The notes below the pieces were generated by a model. It saw only the letters and a program-made list of their open reading frames with translations, had not been told where the DNA came from and did not search any database. 64,000 nt of DNA from Mycolicibacterium sp. ND9-15 (GTDB taxonomy: Bacteria; Actinomycetota; Actinomycetes; Mycobacteriales; Mycobacteriaceae), in NCBI RefSeq assembly GCF_035918395.1, contig NZ_CP142362.1, positions 3,385,501-3,449,500 on the forward strand. The letters are read 5' to 3'. Position 1 is the first letter of the stretch; every line of letters starts with the position of its first letter. This document shows positions 63,187 through 64,000 of this stretch, in pieces. The position numbers and the translations under genes were made by a program.

Positions 63187-63508
63187 CGCCGCCGAACTCC
63201 GACCACCGGCCGACAACTGCATCGCGTCATTCGAAGGCTCCTGAACAGTGCTGCCCAGCGAGGTGCTGACACCCAAACCGTATAGCCGAGAAACCCCTAA
63301 CCGGATGGAAAATCCGAAGTCCGAGGTTCGGCATTTCAATGAGAATTCTGCAAGACCGCTGGTAGACGCGTCGCCATCCGCCATGCAATTTAGAACCCAC
63401 AGGGCGCTGCTATGCAGCAGCGCCTGCGGCGGCGACGCGACCGCCAGAGGCCGGGTATCAGCGGCTTGCCAGCGTTGACTTGTACGCGTCAGGCGAACAA
63501 TCGATCGG
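63187..63508. other. Intergenic region without a gene
   Basis: These 322 bases separate divergent genes and are less GC-rich than their surroundings around 63290-63360. Besides the hairpin at 63403 no coding signal is convincing. The region should hold the promoters of the zinc-ribbon gene and of the toxin-antitoxin unit. Confidence 0.6.
63403..63424. terminator. Perfect 9-bp hairpin with 4-base loop
   Basis: GGCGCTGCT and AGCAGCGCC flank ATGC. All nine pairs are Watson-Crick. No T-tract follows on either strand, so it may be a terminator-like insulator or a protein site. Confidence 0.4.
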
Positions 63509-63934
63509 ATGGCTACCAAGGCCGAGCGGAAGACCGGGCGTCTTGCAGCGCGCCTGACCCCTGAGCAGGACGCGCTGATTCGTCGTGCCGCCGAGGTCGA
63601 GGGGACTGACCTCACCATTTTCACGGTTACCGCGGCGTTGGCGCACGCGCGCGACGTGCTGGCCGACCGCCGGCTCTTCGTGCTCACCGATGCCGCGTGG
63701 ACTGAGTTCCTCGCCGCGCTGGACCGGCCCGTCTCACACAAGCCCCGGTTGGAGAGGCTGTTCGCCGAGCGGTCCATTTTCGACACCGAGGGGTGGGCGG
63801 CTACAGCGCGCCGCGACCTGTCAGCGACGCCGATGACGTCACGAGCTTCAGCAGCGGCGAGCCCGGTCTGGACGATTACTTGCGCAAGCGGGCGTTGGCC
63901 AATCATGTGCAGGGAGGGTCGCGCTGTTTCGTGA
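63509..63934 (+). CDS. DUF1778 (TacA-type) antitoxin, with frame running into the toxin gene
   Basis: A ribbon-helix-helix antitoxin: KTGRLAARLTPEQDALIRRAAEVEGTDL is the DNA-binding part (split at the turn), followed by the toxin-neutralising helix region up to about residue 95 (RLERLFAERSIFD). The family usually stops near that point. Here the frame stays open for another 47 residues of low-complexity composition that overlap the toxin gene, so either the overlap is real or an indel removed the normal stop. It should repress its own operon together with the toxin. Confidence 0.82.
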   Translation: MATKAERKTGRLAARLTPEQDALIRRAAEVEGTDLTIFTVTAALAHARDVLADRRLFVLTDAAWTEFLAALDRPVSHKPRLERLFAERSIFDTEGWAATARRDLSATPMTSRASAAASPVWTITCASGRWPIMCREGRAVS

Positions 63935-64000
63935 CGTGCCGTGACGGTCGGGTAGTCGGCTTCTATGCGCTGGCGTCAGGGTCGGTTTGCACGCGCCGAT
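63793..64000 (+). CDS. GNAT-type toxin (TacT/AtaT-like), N-terminal part cut by window edge
   Basis: In the frame beginning GTG at 63793 the translation reads GGYSAPRPVSDADDVTSF, then SSGEPGLDDYLRKRALANH, then GGSRCFVTCRDGRVVGFYAL. That is the characteristic beginning of GNAT toxins that acetylate aminoacyl-tRNA (F.CG...LD.WLR..A..N...G.S...V......VVGYYAL). The frame is still open at base 64000. It directly follows a DUF1778 antitoxin, the standard partner. Overlap between the two frames is about 142 bases, longer than usual. Confidence 0.8.
   Translation, partial: MGGYSAPRPVSDADDVTSFSSGEPGLDDYLRKRALANHVQGGSRCFVTCRDGRVVGFYALASGSVCTRR

Overview
The window comes from a high-GC actinobacterium, almost certainly a fast-growing mycobacterium (Mycolicibacterium type). 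It carries mycobacterial hallmark families (a 13E12/DUF222-HNH protein, a DUF732 protein, DosR, OtsB1 fusion, an Rv2004c-like kinase, WS/DGAT acyltransferase, Acg-type nitroreductases). GTG starts and ATGA/GTGA stop-start overlaps are common. The backbone follows the M. tuberculosis order Rv0906, Rv0907, ctpE (Rv0908), Rv0909, Rv0910 at 2-4912. It resumes with homologues of Rv0911 (29440), Rv0912 (31445) and Rv0913c (36980), interrupted by inserted modules. Gene identities are read from motifs and recalled family features; no database search was run.

Region 1 (2-4912): backbone genes for an MBL-fold hydrolase end, a lipoprotein serine hydrolase, the P-type ATPase CtpE and a small two-gene unit. 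Region 2 (4913-8233): an insertion zone with an IS110-family transposase and its long upstream non-coding segment, an orphan Phd-type antitoxin and a 13E12 HNH protein. Region 3 (8280-29199): a 17-gene catabolic locus built as two divergent operons around one 138-bp control region. The leftward operon encodes a propeller lactonase-like protein, a GntR/UTRA regulator, an acyl-CoA ligase, an SDR and a second ligase. The rightward operon encodes an SDR, Rieske oxygenase, Baeyer-Villiger monooxygenase, SDR, CaiB CoA-transferase, two long+short acyl-CoA dehydrogenase pairs flanking a Gfo/Idh oxidoreductase, a ThDP lyase and an aldehyde dehydrogenase. Two GTCC(A/G)GAC sites, one beside each divergent start, fit GntR control. 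Together they look like a complete route for oxygenation, ring opening, CoA activation and beta/alpha-oxidation of an unidentified cyclic or terpenoid compound.

Region 4 (29440-40073): backbone genes mixed with decay and regulators: VOC protein, SDR, cupin, membrane protein, a GNAT remnant, an adenylate cyclase/AAA/LuxR giant regulator, an Hsp20 gene with a CIRCE operator, a tandem HxlR regulator, a carotenoid oxygenase, a thiolase remnant, a frameshifted GAF-ANTAR gene and a STAS-like protein.

Region 5 (40175-62229): a hypoxia/dormancy island. It holds two tandem universal stress proteins, a DosR response regulator with no sensor kinase beside it, two Acg-type nitroreductases, an Rv2004c-like kinase, a wax ester/TAG synthase, PEP synthase, a HAD-OtsB-GH65 fusion, a five-gene group 3b [NiFe] hydrogenase operon, a split-barrel flavoprotein, PfkB and an unusual pair of KAS III-like enzymes. 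Seven sites resembling the DosR box (GGGACTTTCGGCCC-like) lie in the island's intergenic gaps. Region 6 (62311-64000): a zinc-ribbon/DUF732 membrane protein and the start of a DUF1778-GNAT toxin-antitoxin module cut by the window edge.
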